This document shows, piece after piece, positions 1 through 12,140 of a stretch of DNA of 64,000 bases; within the stretch, counting starts at the first letter, position 1; each line of letters opens with the position of its first letter. The notes under the pieces were generated by a model that did not search any database, had not been told where the DNA came from, and worked only from the letters and a program-made list of their open reading frames with translations. The translations under genes and the position numbers were made by a program. The DNA comes from Gordionus sp. m RMFG-2023 (lineage: Eukaryota > Nematomorpha > Gordioida > Chordodea > Parachordodidae): the NCBI RefSeq assembly GCF_954871325.1, contig NC_088775.1:59497561-59561560 (forward strand), written 5' to 3'.

Positions 1-985
1 TAAGGCATAGTACTCCCTGGAGGTAACATATTTATTAGTTGAGTTTCTATAATGAATGGATGGGTATCCAATATCGCCTCTGGGAAATAGAAGAACATAA
101 TTCAAGGGATCGTATGAGGTATGGAGCTCGTTAATACGTCTTAAAGGACCAGATATAGTTTTTAAGATAATATCTCTATGGGCTATATGATCACTGCCAT
201 CACCAGATAATAATATTGCTATTTCAGATGAGGTAGTTTTATTGGGATAACGTATGTCAAAACTTGGAGTAGATTTTAAGTTTAAAGATATGTTAGGAAC
301 GCCATTAGCGATCATAGAAGATATTCTCAAAAATTGAGAAGTAAAGGGGTTGTAGGTGTGAACAATATCCTGCAATTCTATTAAAAGACAACGATCTAAA
401 AACGGAACCTGGTTATGTCTGTTTTCTATCTCATTTATACTATTATGTATATATAATAGGGCAAATTTAGGTGTTACCCCTAATGTTGGTAGGAGTGAAC
501 CAATGCGATGATGAACCAGTTCATTAATTTGAAATGTATAATTACCTGATCGCGAATTGGATAAATTATTATTTATATTAACTCCTACAGTGCGGAATTA
601 TATGCTCTTTTCTGTTTGTTAAAAAGTGGGATGATGAACAATGATCTCCGGTAAATAAACGTAATAAATTTGGTGGTAATTGGGAAATTAAATAAAATTA
701 CCTTCCCATTCAAGCAACATGTAGAAAACTGAATATCTCTACATGAGCTTTTTGATAATTTTTCTCCATTCCATTTTAGCATTGCAGAATGCGCATATTT
801 CTGTCATGTTTCCGATATCTAATGAAGGTGAGTGGTGGTCATCAAATATATGTCGAAATATGCATGGCAGAGGTGCCATAGGGAATGTGGTAGTGGTTAT
901 AGAAATATCAGTTGAAGGTATCTGGGTGAATATAAAATAAACCTATATATATAAAACATTAAAAACCTGTAGGGGAGTTAATATC
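1..985 (-). pseudogene. Helitron Rep/helicase, N-terminal part (Helitron_like_N), decayed, cut by window edge
   Basis: Read on the minus strand this stretch carries the conserved N-terminal block of Helitron transposases. In order, descending in coordinate, I see a CCLNGKV-like motif (about 710-680), then ELVHHRIGSLLPTLG and KFALLYIHN (about 530-430), then HRDIILKTISGPLRRINELH followed by YDPLNYVLLFPRGDIG (about 190-80), ending at NKYVTSREYYA at the left edge. These are the standard landmarks of the domain that precedes the Rep nuclease and helicase of rolling-circle Helitrons. The frame changes several times, so it is decayed. The longest clean piece is 585-782. Rep and helicase would lie to the left, outside the window. 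Identity is secure from motif order; activity is not expected. Confidence 0.85.
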
Positions 986-1978
986 AGGCGTAGGTCCTTA
1001 TTATCCCGCATACCTGTAATTCTAGAACGGGTAAGGCGTTTGTTGAGTCGCCATTTTTTTGACTAACATTTAACATAAAAAAAATCCCAATATAGGTTCA
1101 AGCCTACAATATCTATAAAAAAAAACCAAGCATCCAAGATCTTAATATTTAAAAAGATTTTATCAAACCCACCTCAATCCTTAATGATTTTGAAACCAAG
1201 CCCAGAGATATTAAATTTATAATTAATGAAGGGGAAATCTCTGATTTACCAATTAGTCTATGGGTTAACTCCGGGGTCCCTATTAAAATTAGGAGTATTC
1301 GGCTATATATGCAAAAAAAACATGTGAATTCGTAATAAGGGAAACTGGGAAAGCCTGGGCAACCCCTTATTAAAGAATCATGACAAAATCAGGTCTGCCC
1401 TAATATTATTATAAGAAATAACAAATCTTACCTTATTATTGGATTTATATAATGCTTTTATAAAAAAATACTATTTAAAAATAAATTAAGACTGTTGTTA
1501 TTTTATTGAGTAAATGTATAAAATATTAATGATAATATGAATAATTTGTAATATTTTGTAAATAAATATATTTAATGTATTACTTTGATATCCAATAATT
1601 GCATGATATTATATTAAATTATACTAACTTATTGTTTAGAAATTAGGACTTCGATTATTTGGGGATATTTATTTTGCTCATTAAATAGTCATCTCTTTAT
1701 TTGTTTGGCAATGATAGATTAACCAAAATTTGTTCAGATATTAAGAGGTTAAGATAGGGCCTGTTTTCTAAAATAAAAGCAAAATATAAAATAAAAATAA
1801 TAATGCACTGTACTTGCATAGGAGACAATATTAGGATTAACTCTGTAGGAATTGTGGGATTATCTTCAGATAATAGCTAAAACAGTTTCTTTGTTTGGCA
1901 ATGATTGGTAGGATCATCTGTTTGTATAAAATAAATAAATAAAATCAACAAATAAAAAAAATAAAAATAAATACGCAC
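986..1978. other. intergenic, no gene recognised
   Basis: No gene family recognised. The part at 1000-1400 is less A+T-rich than its surroundings and may be more of the Helitron. An open plus-strand stretch near 1180-1330 has no match I know. The remainder is A+T-rich with short A or T runs. Confidence 0.4.
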
Positions 1979-2026
1979 CGATGACATGACGTAGCGATGA
2001 CATGACGTAGCGATGACATGACGTCA
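1979..2026. repeat. 16-bp tandem repeat, three copies
   Basis: Three head-to-tail copies of CGATGACATGACGTAG; the third ends in GTCA instead of GTAG, making a TGACGTCA palindrome. A partial fourth copy (CGATGACGTTG) follows. TGACGTCA is the known consensus for CREB/ATF bZIP factors, but nothing else here suggests a promoter. Confidence 0.8.
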
Positions 2027-2264
2027 CGATGACGTTGTGAGGACATCGGAAAATTATAATATAGATATATACTTTTATACATGATATAACATATATATAT
2101 ATAATAATAAAAATAAGATTAATTTTTTTGTAATATCTATTCTAAAAAAATAATCAAGAATGGTAGAACTAGGAGCTATTTACTTACATCGTTTTCTGAT
2201 ATAATTTCATGAGACTTCTAGCTGGGTAGGAAATAAAGATAAATTTGATGATAAAGGGGTAAAT

Positions 2265-2830
2265 CAGAAATATCAGACTTACTAATATATTTTAATTTTT
2301 TCGAGATTTCTAATGATTAATGGGACAGTTAATCTCTTTTCTTAATAAGCACTCCTTTAATAAATTTTTATGGTAGGTATTTATACTTATTATACCTATA
2401 AATATCAGATTTATTCATATATTTTGATGTTTTTGTGATTTCTAATGATCAATGGGACTGTTGATCTCTTTTTTACTAGAACTCCTTTAATAAAATTTTT
2501 ATCATAGGTATTTATACATATATTTTAATTTTTTTCAGATTTATAATGTTTAATGGGACTATTAATATTTTTTTTAGTAGGAACTCCTTTAATAAAATTT
2601 CTATCGTAGGTATTTAATTTTTTTTGAAATTTCTAATGATTAATGGGACTGTTAATCTCTTTTCTTCCTTTAATAAAATTTTTATCATAGGTATTTTTAC
2701 TTATTATTCCTATAAATATCAGATTTAATTATAGATTTTTATTTTTTGAGATTTCTAACGATTAATGGTATTGATAACTTCTTTTCTTACTATGTACTTC
2801 TTTAATAAAATTTTTATCATAGGTATTTAT
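2265..2830. repeat. minisatellite, ~100-120 bp unit, about five copies
   Basis: About five diverged copies of a unit built from a T-rich start, then GATTTCTAATGATTAATGGG, then CTCCTTTAATAAAATTT and ATCATAGGTATTTAT. Copies differ by small indels, so the array is old. The hAT element at 2831 inserted within the last copy and duplicated its GTATTTAT. Confidence 0.75.
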
Positions 2831-4973
2831 TAGAGGTGGGCGCGGGGCTAATTTTTTATTCACGACCCGCCCGCTCACGGTGGCTATAAAAAAATTCACG
2901 CCCATTCACGCTTACCATTAAAAAATTTTCTTCCCGACCTATATTTTGATTAACGACCGTCACTTGCTATAATCTTACACTTTTTTAAATTCATTCTATT
3001 ATTTCTCTAATTTCATAATCCATATTAATAACAAAAAATAAATATAATCTATAAATCAAAATTTATTTAGAAAAAGAATGTCCATCTTTTTTTATTTCAA
3101 TTGTGTAGGCCTTTCCTCTAATAAGAGATTGGCTACAGAAAATAACTTTTCACTAGAAGCCGAACAAGCAGCTGACATAATTTTACTCGATAATTTTCTC
3201 AAAAAAGGAAATGAATATTCCTTCAAAAACTTCAAAATATTGTCGTTATTTATCTTATACGAATCTTTTAAGTTCATTCTCAGAGCTTTCATCGGTGATG
3301 TTGATGCTTCATCAGCATCTAGAAATTCTCTAATTTTTTTTTTAGAATATACGGTCTTTTATGAGTGTAGGATGAATTAGGAAAGTGATAGTTGGTATTG
3401 ACCATTTAGAATATACGGTTTTTTTTATGAGTTTAGGATAAGTTAGGAAAGTTATAAATGATAATTGGCATCGACTTATGCATATCATCTAATTTTATAT
3501 CATTTAGCATTTTTATGATTGTTTTATATATATCATTTTCTTCTTTTATTAAAAACCTAAGTCTTTTGAAATTCGGATCTAGAATTAATCCTACTTTATG
3601 TAGTGGCTGCATAATAATCTTTTAAAAGAAATCTTATTCTGTGTTTTAAGGTTTTGATTATTATTGTATCACGTTTAGAAGGTATACAAAATTTTTAATT
3701 TTTGTTTCCATAGAAAAACTTTATTTATTGTGGGACGAGAATCTGCTCTCAGATTATCCGAGCATTCTTTAAATATTGATAAAAATTTATCTAACTTGCG
3801 TATGATACTGATATCAACTGTGGCTAATCTATTTAATTTTTGCTTGCTAAACAAGTGCACCTGTATTTCAGAATATGATTTTAAGAAACTCTGTATCATG
3901 ATATATACAGAGTTCCATCTCGTTATTCTCGCTATTACATCTTATTTAAGGGTGTGGCTTAGTTTGATATTAGCTGTAGATTGTTTGAAATATTGTACTA
4001 TTTTTTACACCATTTATATTTAAGGCTATTTCAGTTAAACAATTGTCAAAAATATAATGCAAAATATTATTTAGTATATGGCATATACATGCTAGCGTTT
4101 CGTCATCTTTGAGTGCACTTATAAGATTTGCTCCGTTATCACTCACAACTATACATTTATTTTCTACTTCTATATATTCTCTTAAAATTGAATTGACTAC
4201 ACTTTTAATTTTGACGTTTTTTTCATCCATTGCCCTTGTGGCCAAAACAAATGTTTTTAATTTAAAATCCTTAATGATAATATGTCCTGTAATGGTTAAA
4301 AAACTTAGATTTTTATAGTCATCCGTCAAGGATCAGTGATTATGGACAAGTAATTATTATTGATCATGCTTTTATTCTTAAATTTTATTTTATGGAATAT
4401 TTTTGGACCTATAGTATTCATGAGAGTTTTCCTGTTCACAACTTTTATATTTTGATATCCATATGTAACACCAACATTTATCTCTTGGCCTAGCTTTAAA
4501 ATCCTTCACTTTCTGTTGCATTTAAAGATTTATAACTGATTTTTCTGTAAAAGTTTAAGCAAAATTTAGCATAAAGTCTCGCGATAAAAAATACCTAAAC
4601 ATAAAAAGAAAATAGAACTAACGAAATGATACCGGATGTTGTTTATAAAATGCGGAAGATTTTTACTTTTCATAAATTATTCTTTTTTAAAAAAGAACTA
4701 AATTAAATAAGAAAATATATAATATAATTATAAAATTGCAAATTTATAATTATAAAATTGCAAATTTATATTTATAAAAAAACAATTTTAAAAATTAAAA
4801 TTTCCATGATTCACGGGAAATTTATGTTCACCCCCAATCACGCCCGGGGAAAATTTTGGGAAGGCCCGTCACGCCCAGTCACGCCTTGGAATTTAAAATT
4901 TATTCACACTCACGCCGTGACCTACCGTGACAGGATGGATCACGCGTAATTTCACGGCCCGCGCCCACCTCTA
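2831..4973 (-). mobile_element. hAT transposon (hAT-1), full length with perfect 8-bp duplication
   Basis: Ends are inverted: TAGAGGTGGGCGCGGGGC at the left and GGCCCGCGCCCACCTCTA at the right. The direct repeat GTATTTAT flanks it (2823-2830 and 4974-4981), the 8-bp duplication typical of hAT. Subterminal sequences on both sides are rich in CACGCC/CCGTCAC words, unlike the A+T-rich middle. The element carries a decayed minus-strand transposase (3092-4329). Both ends are intact, so it could have been mobilised in trans, but its own transposase is broken. Confidence 0.92.
3092..4329 (-). pseudogene. hAT transposase of hAT-1, broken into several frames
   Basis: Minus-strand pieces in the expected N-to-C order. 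4329-3970 holds the catalytic core region, with TITGHIIIKDFKLKTFVLA, VVSDNGANLISALK (the second catalytic Asp in SDNGAN) and ACICHILNNILH. 3899-3675 is a middle piece. 3292-3092 holds the C-terminal dimerisation region, with CSASSEKLFSVA and ERPTQLK, matching the family SAASERVFSTAG...KRTRL pattern. At least two frame interruptions separate the pieces. The N-terminal BED zinc finger was not recognised. hAT transposases cut and paste DNA in the nucleus; this copy cannot make a whole protein. Confidence 0.85.
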
Positions 4974-4981
4974 GTATTTAT

Positions 4982-5590
4982 ACAATATAACTATGGATAA
5001 ATACTAAAATTTATGTTTATTACAAGTGCATAATTTGACAACAGAAAACATTCAATTATTGTTCATTATTAAATTTTTCTAAAAAGTCGCAAATATAATT
5101 TTATTTATTAATGCCTTTGTAGACAATATTATAATGTATTTTATAAATATTTAATTATATATATATATATCGGATTAAAAAATAAAGTTATAATAGTGCG
5201 TGCAATAATATTAAAACGATTATGATAGGTTTAGGGTATCAAAATATGAAAGATGATAACTTTGAATTGAAATATTTAATATAAAAAAAATATCGACAAT
5301 AAATATAAGTTATATAAACTGATAAAAAAAATACACAAAGGAAGAGCTTAGTGTACCATTCAAGCATTCTAATGTAAAAAAATTATGATTAGTAGTATTG
5401 TGAACTTTTACCTATAAAGCAATCCACAAATGATGATATAGCAATAGTTGAGGAATAACATAGATTTTGAAATGGGCTTATACTATTTTAATCAAACCAA
5501 ACTACAATAAAATAATTTGAATCAACATAATATTTTTTTTACTGATATCATAAAAAATTTATAACAAATTTAATTAGATGATGGGCAAAA
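4982..5590. other. intergenic, nothing recognised
   Basis: Strongly A+T-rich sequence with an AT dinucleotide run near 5155-5170. No coding signal seen. Confidence 0.4.
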
Positions 5591-5599
5591 TGTTACCAG

Positions 5600-6649
5600 T
5601 ATAGTAATATAAAAAAAATGGGTTAAATGCCAATAAATTTTTTGGAATATAAATATCTGGATATTTTTACCAAATATTCAATAGATCTATACAAATTTCC
5701 ACAATTGAGATTATTATCACTTTTATTTTATCATCTAATATGAAATTTTTTTCTTTCGGAAACTTTTCGTCCATCATCCTGCATCAATATAAGATCCATA
5801 ACTTGCTTTACATTTTTTATGATATCAATAAATGTTTGGATAAGGATAAGGAGCGTATTCCTTTTAAGCACGATGAAAGTCTTCAACGTGGTTATTCGTC
5901 CTCACCCCTCTAACATCAAGTGTGTTCCACATTTCATATTTGAACTTGGCATTACTGTTAATACTATTTTCAAAATAATTTAAAAAAATCATAAATAGAA
6001 CTCAATTGAAAAGATTGAGCTTGGCGACACTCAATCATGATAGATGGCACATTTCATTCTAATAAAAATGAGATGACCATTATAATTCGAAAAAATTTGT
6101 AAATATTAGGATTTCGCCTGTGCAGTTGGGTTAGGCGATATTCCTGAATACGACTTTCGATGCATTGACAGAAATGGAATTAGCAACCCTTTACAATAAT
6201 TTTCAGAAAAATTTCCTTGAGGGCTAAAAATACGTCAATTTTAAAATCAATTGTTGCACTTGATGGCGAAAAAAATTAAGCCTAATGACAAACAATATTT
6301 TTAAATATGCATTCGAATATTTATATTTTTATATTTATTTGGTAAAAGAATATACGCACAAACAATTAATGTATTGTTTATAATTTTATTTATGGTGCAA
6401 AATTGTTTAAAGAGTTTAGGAGTGTCATTAAACCTGCCATCTAAATATATTTCATCTGCCCAACAAAGGCGAGATAAAAGAATACGAGTAGAAAAAATAA
6501 ATATTAATATTATCAATACAAATTAAAAAATTATTATTATTTATGGTGACTTTATGTTCATCAAGCAATGCTATATCAGCATTTGTGCGAGGTAAAGATG
6601 CCGCGTTGATTGAATAATGCATGCCATATTTGTTTTTACGATATCGCAT
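5600..6649 (-). pseudogene. Mutator-like (MULE) transposase remnant
   Basis: On the minus strand 6649-6560 has the segment before the catalytic domain. Around 6450-6330 comes EIYLDGRFNDTPKLFKQF followed by INNTLIVCAYILLPNKYKN, closely resembling the MULE pattern DGTFK..P..F.QLYTIH....G...P.VYALLPNK (first catalytic Asp in LDGRF). About 5940-5880 has MWNTLDVRGVRTNNHVEDFH, the late RTNN.VE..H motif, followed by a helical tail to about 5620. Between them the frame shifts and stops. Order and spacing fit a single MULE gene. Terminal repeats were not identified. Mutator-like elements move by cut and paste; this one is dead. Confidence 0.8.
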
Positions 6650-6659
6650 TACAAAGGAA

Positions 6660-7890
6660 TCTAATTTCCTGCTAATATGGTGTTAAAAAAGTTAGGTCAA
6701 GGTAAAAAGAATTATATTATCTTCTTTTCTAAAATTAATTATAACTGTGTTAGTTGTAAAATATCTACAATATATATACAAAATTTAATATATCAAATTT
6801 GAATACAAATAAAGATTTACAAAGAAATATATAATTAGTCTTGCCAAAATAAGAATAAGAGGATAAAAATAATAAGAATAAAAAGTTAAGCTTAATTATT
6901 TAAATTCGCAAAAATAAGAAACGAATAATTATCTATTCAACATTCTCCCTCTTAAAAGAAGCTTTCCCATAAATTCATATAAGCTGTCATTGAGAGCTTG
7001 TTGACAAATTGGTTCCTCGTTTTGGCTGTTCTATATCGCACTTAATTTTATACGTTGGCTTGTCCAAATCGTTTTTGAGTTTATAGTTAATTATATATAT
7101 ATAAATATCTGCTGTCTCTAAATAACAAAACTTTATTTATAAGTAGATATAAATTTTATTAAAAAAATTTAATTCAAGTGTAACTATGCAAATCCGAATT
7201 CTAATGTCTTATATAATTTTTTTTATTCAAATTTAATATTTAATTTATCATTATTCAATTCATTACAAAATTCATAACAAAATCTCATAATTTTTTCATG
7301 TGGATTATTTAAAATCCATATGTTACATTTTTAAATATTGATTTTTCTTTCAAATTCAACTTCATTAATAACTTAGCCTTTAAGTAAACTATGATATAAT
7401 TATTTTTAAATACTATCTTTTTTTAAAATATAAAAAGATCTCATCTATTTTAAAACATGATATGGGCTCTTAACAATATGCAATCCAATATCATGATTTA
7501 TGCAATACAGTCATTGTAGCTATAAAGTGATCGTTTTGTATGAATAAATAGCATCGTGACTATTTAAGGTACCCATCTCCTCTTTATAGAATATAATTTT
7601 TGTAAATAATAAAATTTAACATTAAACTAAGGCATTAAAGTCTAAATCTTAAAAATATTAGGTACAGTATGGAAATATAGTTGTAAGAAATTTACTCCTT
7701 ACCACCTAGGAGAATACTATCTACATCATAAAAGATGCATGAAGTAAATAGTTCTTACCACCCCTTCATTCTATTTTTATTTCTATATTATTAAATTAGA
7801 CAGTATACTTTATTAAATAAAAGAGTCATCGGTTTTTTATTTTGATTTTCTCAAAATTTTTAGTAAATTGAAAAGGGGATTAACACTAAG
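6660..7890. other. intergenic, nothing recognised
   Basis: No gene family recognised on either strand. A less A+T-rich patch at 6945-7070 could be old retroelement debris, but I could not name it. Confidence 0.35.
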
Positions 7891-7900
7891 ATATTAATAT

Positions 7901-8094
7901 TAGTTTTGTTAAAAAGCTCGATTTGTGCCAATTTTCAAAATGGGCCAATACTTTAGCTAATATTATGTAAGCATTGAGAATTGACAAATGCCAGCTATGA
8001 GCAAAATCTTAAGATTACACAATGTTATTTTGGTTATAGTCTTTATTGGGCCATTTTTTAAAATCGAAATAAATTGGGCATTTTAACAACACTA
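7901..8094. mobile_element. fold-back MITE (FB family), diverged copy
   Basis: Starts TAGTTTTGTTAAAAAGCTC and ends GGGCATTTTAACAACACTA, so the ends are inverted copies. The interior is also roughly palindromic, with GCCAATTTTCAAAATGGGCC-type arms. Flanks ATTAATAT and ATTGGTAT agree at 6 of 8 positions, a worn 8-bp duplication. It has no coding capacity and is the most diverged member of the family here. Confidence 0.75.
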
Positions 8095-8962
8095 ATTGGT
8101 ATTATACTTAAAAATAATGGTTTAAGGTCCAGGATCAGTTAAAAGAATAGAGATTTGGGTTTAACCCTTGAATCTATTTTAAACTTTTTGAAATTTAAAG
8201 AAGCTTATTCTTTATAATTTATCTTTAAAATAAAATTAATACATAAAGCTATTATTAATGATCAACATTATACAATAAAGGTATTTTCATGATTATTTTT
8301 ACATAAATATTTTATGGTTAAGAATGCTTTTATAGCTAATTTGACAGTGGGCACCATCAAATAAATTGCTTGATCCAGGTTTGGGGTAGATTCTTAATTA
8401 ATATAACCAATACATTTTGATTTACTATTTTTTGAAATTAATGGTTTAAAGAAAATTATAGATCTGCAAAATTGATTTCCCAGCCACCTCCTGAAGCTCA
8501 ATAATAAATTTTTTTTTAACTGTAGCCCAACTTTTTATAAATGGAAATATAAAATATATCTCAAAAATATTTATATAATTCACTATTTTAATTTTAGACA
8601 TTAAATCTAAATATCAAGCAATAACTATGATAATTTAATGATGCTCATCTATTTAATTTTATTTATTACTCAGGCTGGATATATAGGGTAGGGAACATAT
8701 ATAAATATATAACTTGACCTTGACAGGAAATTTTGCTAAACTGATTATAACTATATATTTGTTTTAACTGCAAAAGCCAGTATGGCATCAAAATACACTT
8801 TTCTTAATTGATTACAACTTTTATTCAATTATTTTAGTTAAGAGGGTAGAAAAAATCTATAACTAAACAAATATTAGCAGTTCTATATAACAAACTTTCA
8901 TAATAACAATGATATTTTTTAACCATTACTAATGCTGACTCAACTTATTTTTATATATGGGA
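8095..8962. other. intergenic, nothing recognised
   Basis: A+T-rich; no gene or repeat family recognised. Confidence 0.4.
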
Positions 8963-9155
8963 TAGAGTTGTTAAACGGCATGTTTTGGCCGATTTTTAAA
9001 AACGGCTCACTCATTACTTCATCCAGAAAAATATTATCCAAGCCTGAAGATTTTGCTTTATCGAAATCTTTAGACTTAGGCAATATTTTTCTTGCTAAAA
9101 TATTAAGTTAGCCGTTTTAAAAAAACGGCTCAAAATGAGCCGTTTAGCAACACTA
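8963..9155. mobile_element. fold-back MITE (FB family)
   Basis: Runs from TAGAGTTGTTAAACGGC to GCCGTTTAGCAACACTA with a nearly palindromic interior (AGCCGTTTT...AAAACGGCT arms about a CGAAATCTTTAG centre). It is flanked by a perfect 8-bp duplication ATATGGGA (8955-8962 and 9156-9163). The duplication length and TAGTGTTGTTAA end suggest a non-autonomous hAT derivative. Confidence 0.9.
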
Positions 9156-9599
9156 ATATGGGAATATTAATTTTGACTGGACTTTAAAATTTGGGTTGCC
9201 ACCATCCTGACTGTAGAGGCATTAAATTACAAAATACAAATAAAATTATTATTCAATTCTAAAATCAATTAAAAAAAATAATTTCAAAAAAGTTAAAAAT
9301 ATTTTGTAACATAATTTTATCTAAGTGATTCCATATGAAATCCACAGCTTTTCAACTCCACCCATTGGCGTACGCACCAAAAAATGCAGACGCCGGATAT
9401 ATTTTTTAAAAATATTAATGTTTATATTAATTTATATTTGTTGATACTTATTCCTATCTCATTTTAAATATATATTTAATTACATTTATTTATCACATTC
9501 ATCTATTAAGTTATTTATCAATTAATTTCGATTTCAAGTTTTCATTGGCGTAATATTTATCTACCATTTTAATATTTTAGTCAAATAATAATTTTTCTG

Positions 9600-10165
9600 A
9601 AACTCCTTGTTCAACAGGGAGAAAGAAAGTGCAAGCTTGTCCAACGAGATGGAGTCTCCGCCATCAAGCAGCTTTTATGGAGTTGGAAGAACCGATTATT
9701 AATGCTATTACTGAAATATCACAATGGCCTGAAAGAAATATTTCCTCAGAAACAAGAAAATTATTGGATTCAATACTTATTTCAATTTTTTTTTTCTCAT
9801 TAGAATGTATTATTTAATTATACAACTATTTTATGTAATACTTTTCAAAAACATGACATTGACTTAATTAAGAAGATGAGAATAGCGGAGAGTTTTATTA
9901 GAACTCAAGGAAATTAGGGCTAATGTTGATGAAGAATTTCAATTTTATATGTTATCGTTGAGTCAAAAGGAGAGCTATACGTGTTTAATATTTGTTTCAC
10001 TCGATTTGCAGCAAGGCAAGCTCATCGTCAAAACATTAGTATAAGATCAGTAGAAAAGTATTATAAAACTATAATCCAAATAAATGAATGGTTTTTAATT
10101 CATCATGCAGGACTTACCAATCTGCAGATATTACTTCCACAAAAGCCTTCCCAATCTTTTTCATG
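9600..10165 (+). pseudogene. hAT-B transposase fragment (copy 1)
   Basis: The first piece (about 9629-9780) has CPTRWSLRHQAAFMEL and AITEISQWPERN, the C.TRW..RH.A pattern of ZMYM1/TTF-type hAT transposases just after the first catalytic region. A second piece (about 9850-10165) follows in other frames, with DLIKKMRIAE and FTRFAARQAHRQNI-like text. The C-terminal dimerisation region seems largely lost in all three copies, with a PISKLMREHSLF-like scrap near 10340-10380. It is frameshifted and non-functional. Confidence 0.75.
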
Positions 10166-10392
10166 ATGGTGATAGAAAAAAAATATTATTTGTTTGATGT
10201 CTTATTAGCTGAATAACTAACTATGTTTAAAAGATTAACTAAGATATAGTCCCAAAAAATGGTATGGATGCTTTGTATAATTTCAAACACATTTTAGATT
10301 TTATTCCCAATGTATTAAAATGATTATATATATTAACAACTCTTCCCATTAGTAAACTAATGAGAGAACATTCTCTTTTTTATGAAGAATAA

Positions 10393-10641
10393 CAGAGCCC
10401 TGCAGAGATACAATTTGCAGGGCACGGCCTGGATTTTTTTTCAAAATTTTTTTTCGGCCTGGCCCGGGTTTTTTAAAGAAATTATATTTATTTTTGATTT
10501 TTATAGCTAATTTCAAATATTTAGTTTTAAAATATATAGCCAAGCCCGGATAATTTTTTTTAAAAAAAATCAGGCCCTGCCCTGGTGTATTTTAAAAATT
10601 AAAATAAGATCCGACCCGGGAACCAGGCCTGCAGTTCTCTG
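10393..10641. mobile_element. GC-rich MITE (GCM family) nested in hAT-B copy 1
   Basis: Starts CAGAGCCCTGCAGAG and ends CCTGCAGTTCTCTG. The interior alternates GGCCCGGGT-like words with runs of T or A. The same insert sits at the same place in hAT-B copies 2 and 3, so it entered before hAT-B spread. It is non-coding. Confidence 0.75.
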
Positions 10642-10732
10642 AAGAAGTACAACTTCTGAAAGTGGATTGAATGGTTTGGATCTTTTAAATATTTATAAGC
10701 ATTTGACGCCAAGCAAGGATGAGTAATTGAAA

Positions 10733-11170
10733 TGATCAGAAGAAATGTTCTAACTAGATGGCAATCATTATTACCGGCTCTCGAAAGAGTTTATAAAATA
10801 ACATAGCTTTTAATCCTATATATCCCCCAAAATATCCCAATTCAGTATTAGGATAATTTTTGAAAAAGGGTCGAAGTTTATTTAGGTCTAGTTATTAATA
10901 TAGAGACGACCTTAAACAACGTGGTTAAAAAGTTTCAATCCAAAAATTAATTGTAGAGATCAATAAATACATTACCATTCCCAATATTACTATAACCCCG
11001 ATTGTTTCTGATACAATCGGTACTTTTGGACCTAGAGCATTGGAATTTTTCATGGCACTCGGCCAAAATATGCGTTTAATTTCGGGGGACCATCAAGAAG
11101 GTTTTTACCTATGCCAACATTTCTCAATGAAAATTTGTAGGTCGCATAGCATATCAATCCATGGTGCTAT
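10733..11170 (+). pseudogene. hAT fragment followed by a LINE-like RT C-terminal fragment
   Basis: 10735-10800 reads VLTRWQSLLPALERVYKI, resembling the TRW.SLLP..ERV segment of hAT transposases. Around 10990-11100 a plus-strand frame reads DTIGTFGPRALEFFMALG followed by GDHQEGFYLCQHFS. This resembles the FGP.A..F...LG......GD.R...FL.QR block found at the C-terminus of some invertebrate reverse transcriptases. Both are short, broken relics. The first call is fairly safe, the second tentative. Confidence 0.45.
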
Positions 11171-11399
11171 AACCTAGATTCACCTCTTCATGTTCTTTCT
11201 CTTTTTTTTTTATTATTACATTACAGTATTTTATTACCTTTTTTTAAAAAAATAAATCATATAGATTTTAAAAAAAAATTAATAATGCATAAATTAGTAC
11301 GAATCTTATGGTAAATCCAAATTACAGAGATTTTCAGATGACAAGTCATTCATAGATATATTGTAGGTTAGATAAAAGATATACATTTAAATTATTGTT

Positions 11400-12140
11400 T
11401 ATAAATACTATCAGTAATAATTCACCTTCTATTTAAATTAAATTGGTCCTGGATAAAATTATTGGTCAACGAAGGTAGAAATCTTGAATTTATTTCTCAA
11501 AGAAAAAGCAAACTTTGATTCCTTTAAAAACAACAAGCCAGATTATTTTCTGATAAAGATAGAAAAAAATTTGATGAAGATCTGAATGAAGATTCTTTTG
11601 AAGATTATTTATTAAGCTTTTTAAAATGAGGATTATTCTTTATTTTCAATATATTCCAATTAATTTTTATCTATTAAATATAATACAACTCCTCCTCCTA
11701 TGTTTAGCACGGCGAGAGATGTGTTGAGCACTCTTGTTTATCTGATAAAAATTTCGAAAATCAAGTGTCTAAAAATAATAAAAAATTATTATAAAAATAT
11801 TATATCAATATATTATTTTTATATAATTTTATTTATAATTTTATTTATATTATATATAGGAAAAAATTATTATAGAAGGATCTCATCTTGTAATATACAA
11901 TTTTTGTATATAATATTTAATTTTTCAACTAACGAGTAACGCGTTACTTTTTGAATAGCCAGTAACGTGCGTTCCTTTTTTCACAAGGTAACGAGTAACG
12001 ATAACACACTTTTATTAGACTTAACGAGTAGCGCGTTTTTTCTTTCAAGTAACGTTTGCATTCTAGAATTTACAAACAATAGCTGGGAAAATCTAAGTAT
12101 TATAACGACGCTTGATAATAAATTCAAATTCGAGGAAGAT
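11400..12140 (+). pseudogene. hAT relic with TAACGAGTAACG end
   Basis: A plus-strand frame near 11690-11740 reads TPPPMFSTARDVLSTL, like the TSAPVERVFSTAGDVLS dimerisation motif. From 11930 to 12055 the words TAACGAGTAACG and AACGCGTTACTTT recur in both orientations; many hAT elements have such ends. A second copy of this end lies at 47695-47815. The 5' limit is uncertain. Confidence 0.55.

Larger units (their letters stand above)
9363..10732 (+). mobile_element. hAT-B copy 1, right end missing
   Basis: Begins CATTGGCGTACGCA, the end shared with copies at 19313 and 54848, but lacks the G/C-run segment after it and stops matching them near 10732. It contains plus-strand transposase debris and a nested GC-rich MITE (10393-10641). 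No target duplication can be assigned because the right end is lost. Confidence 0.85.

Noticed and set aside
3078-3380. 100-codon plus-strand frame
   Set aside because: Shadow of the minus-strand hAT transposase in the same region.
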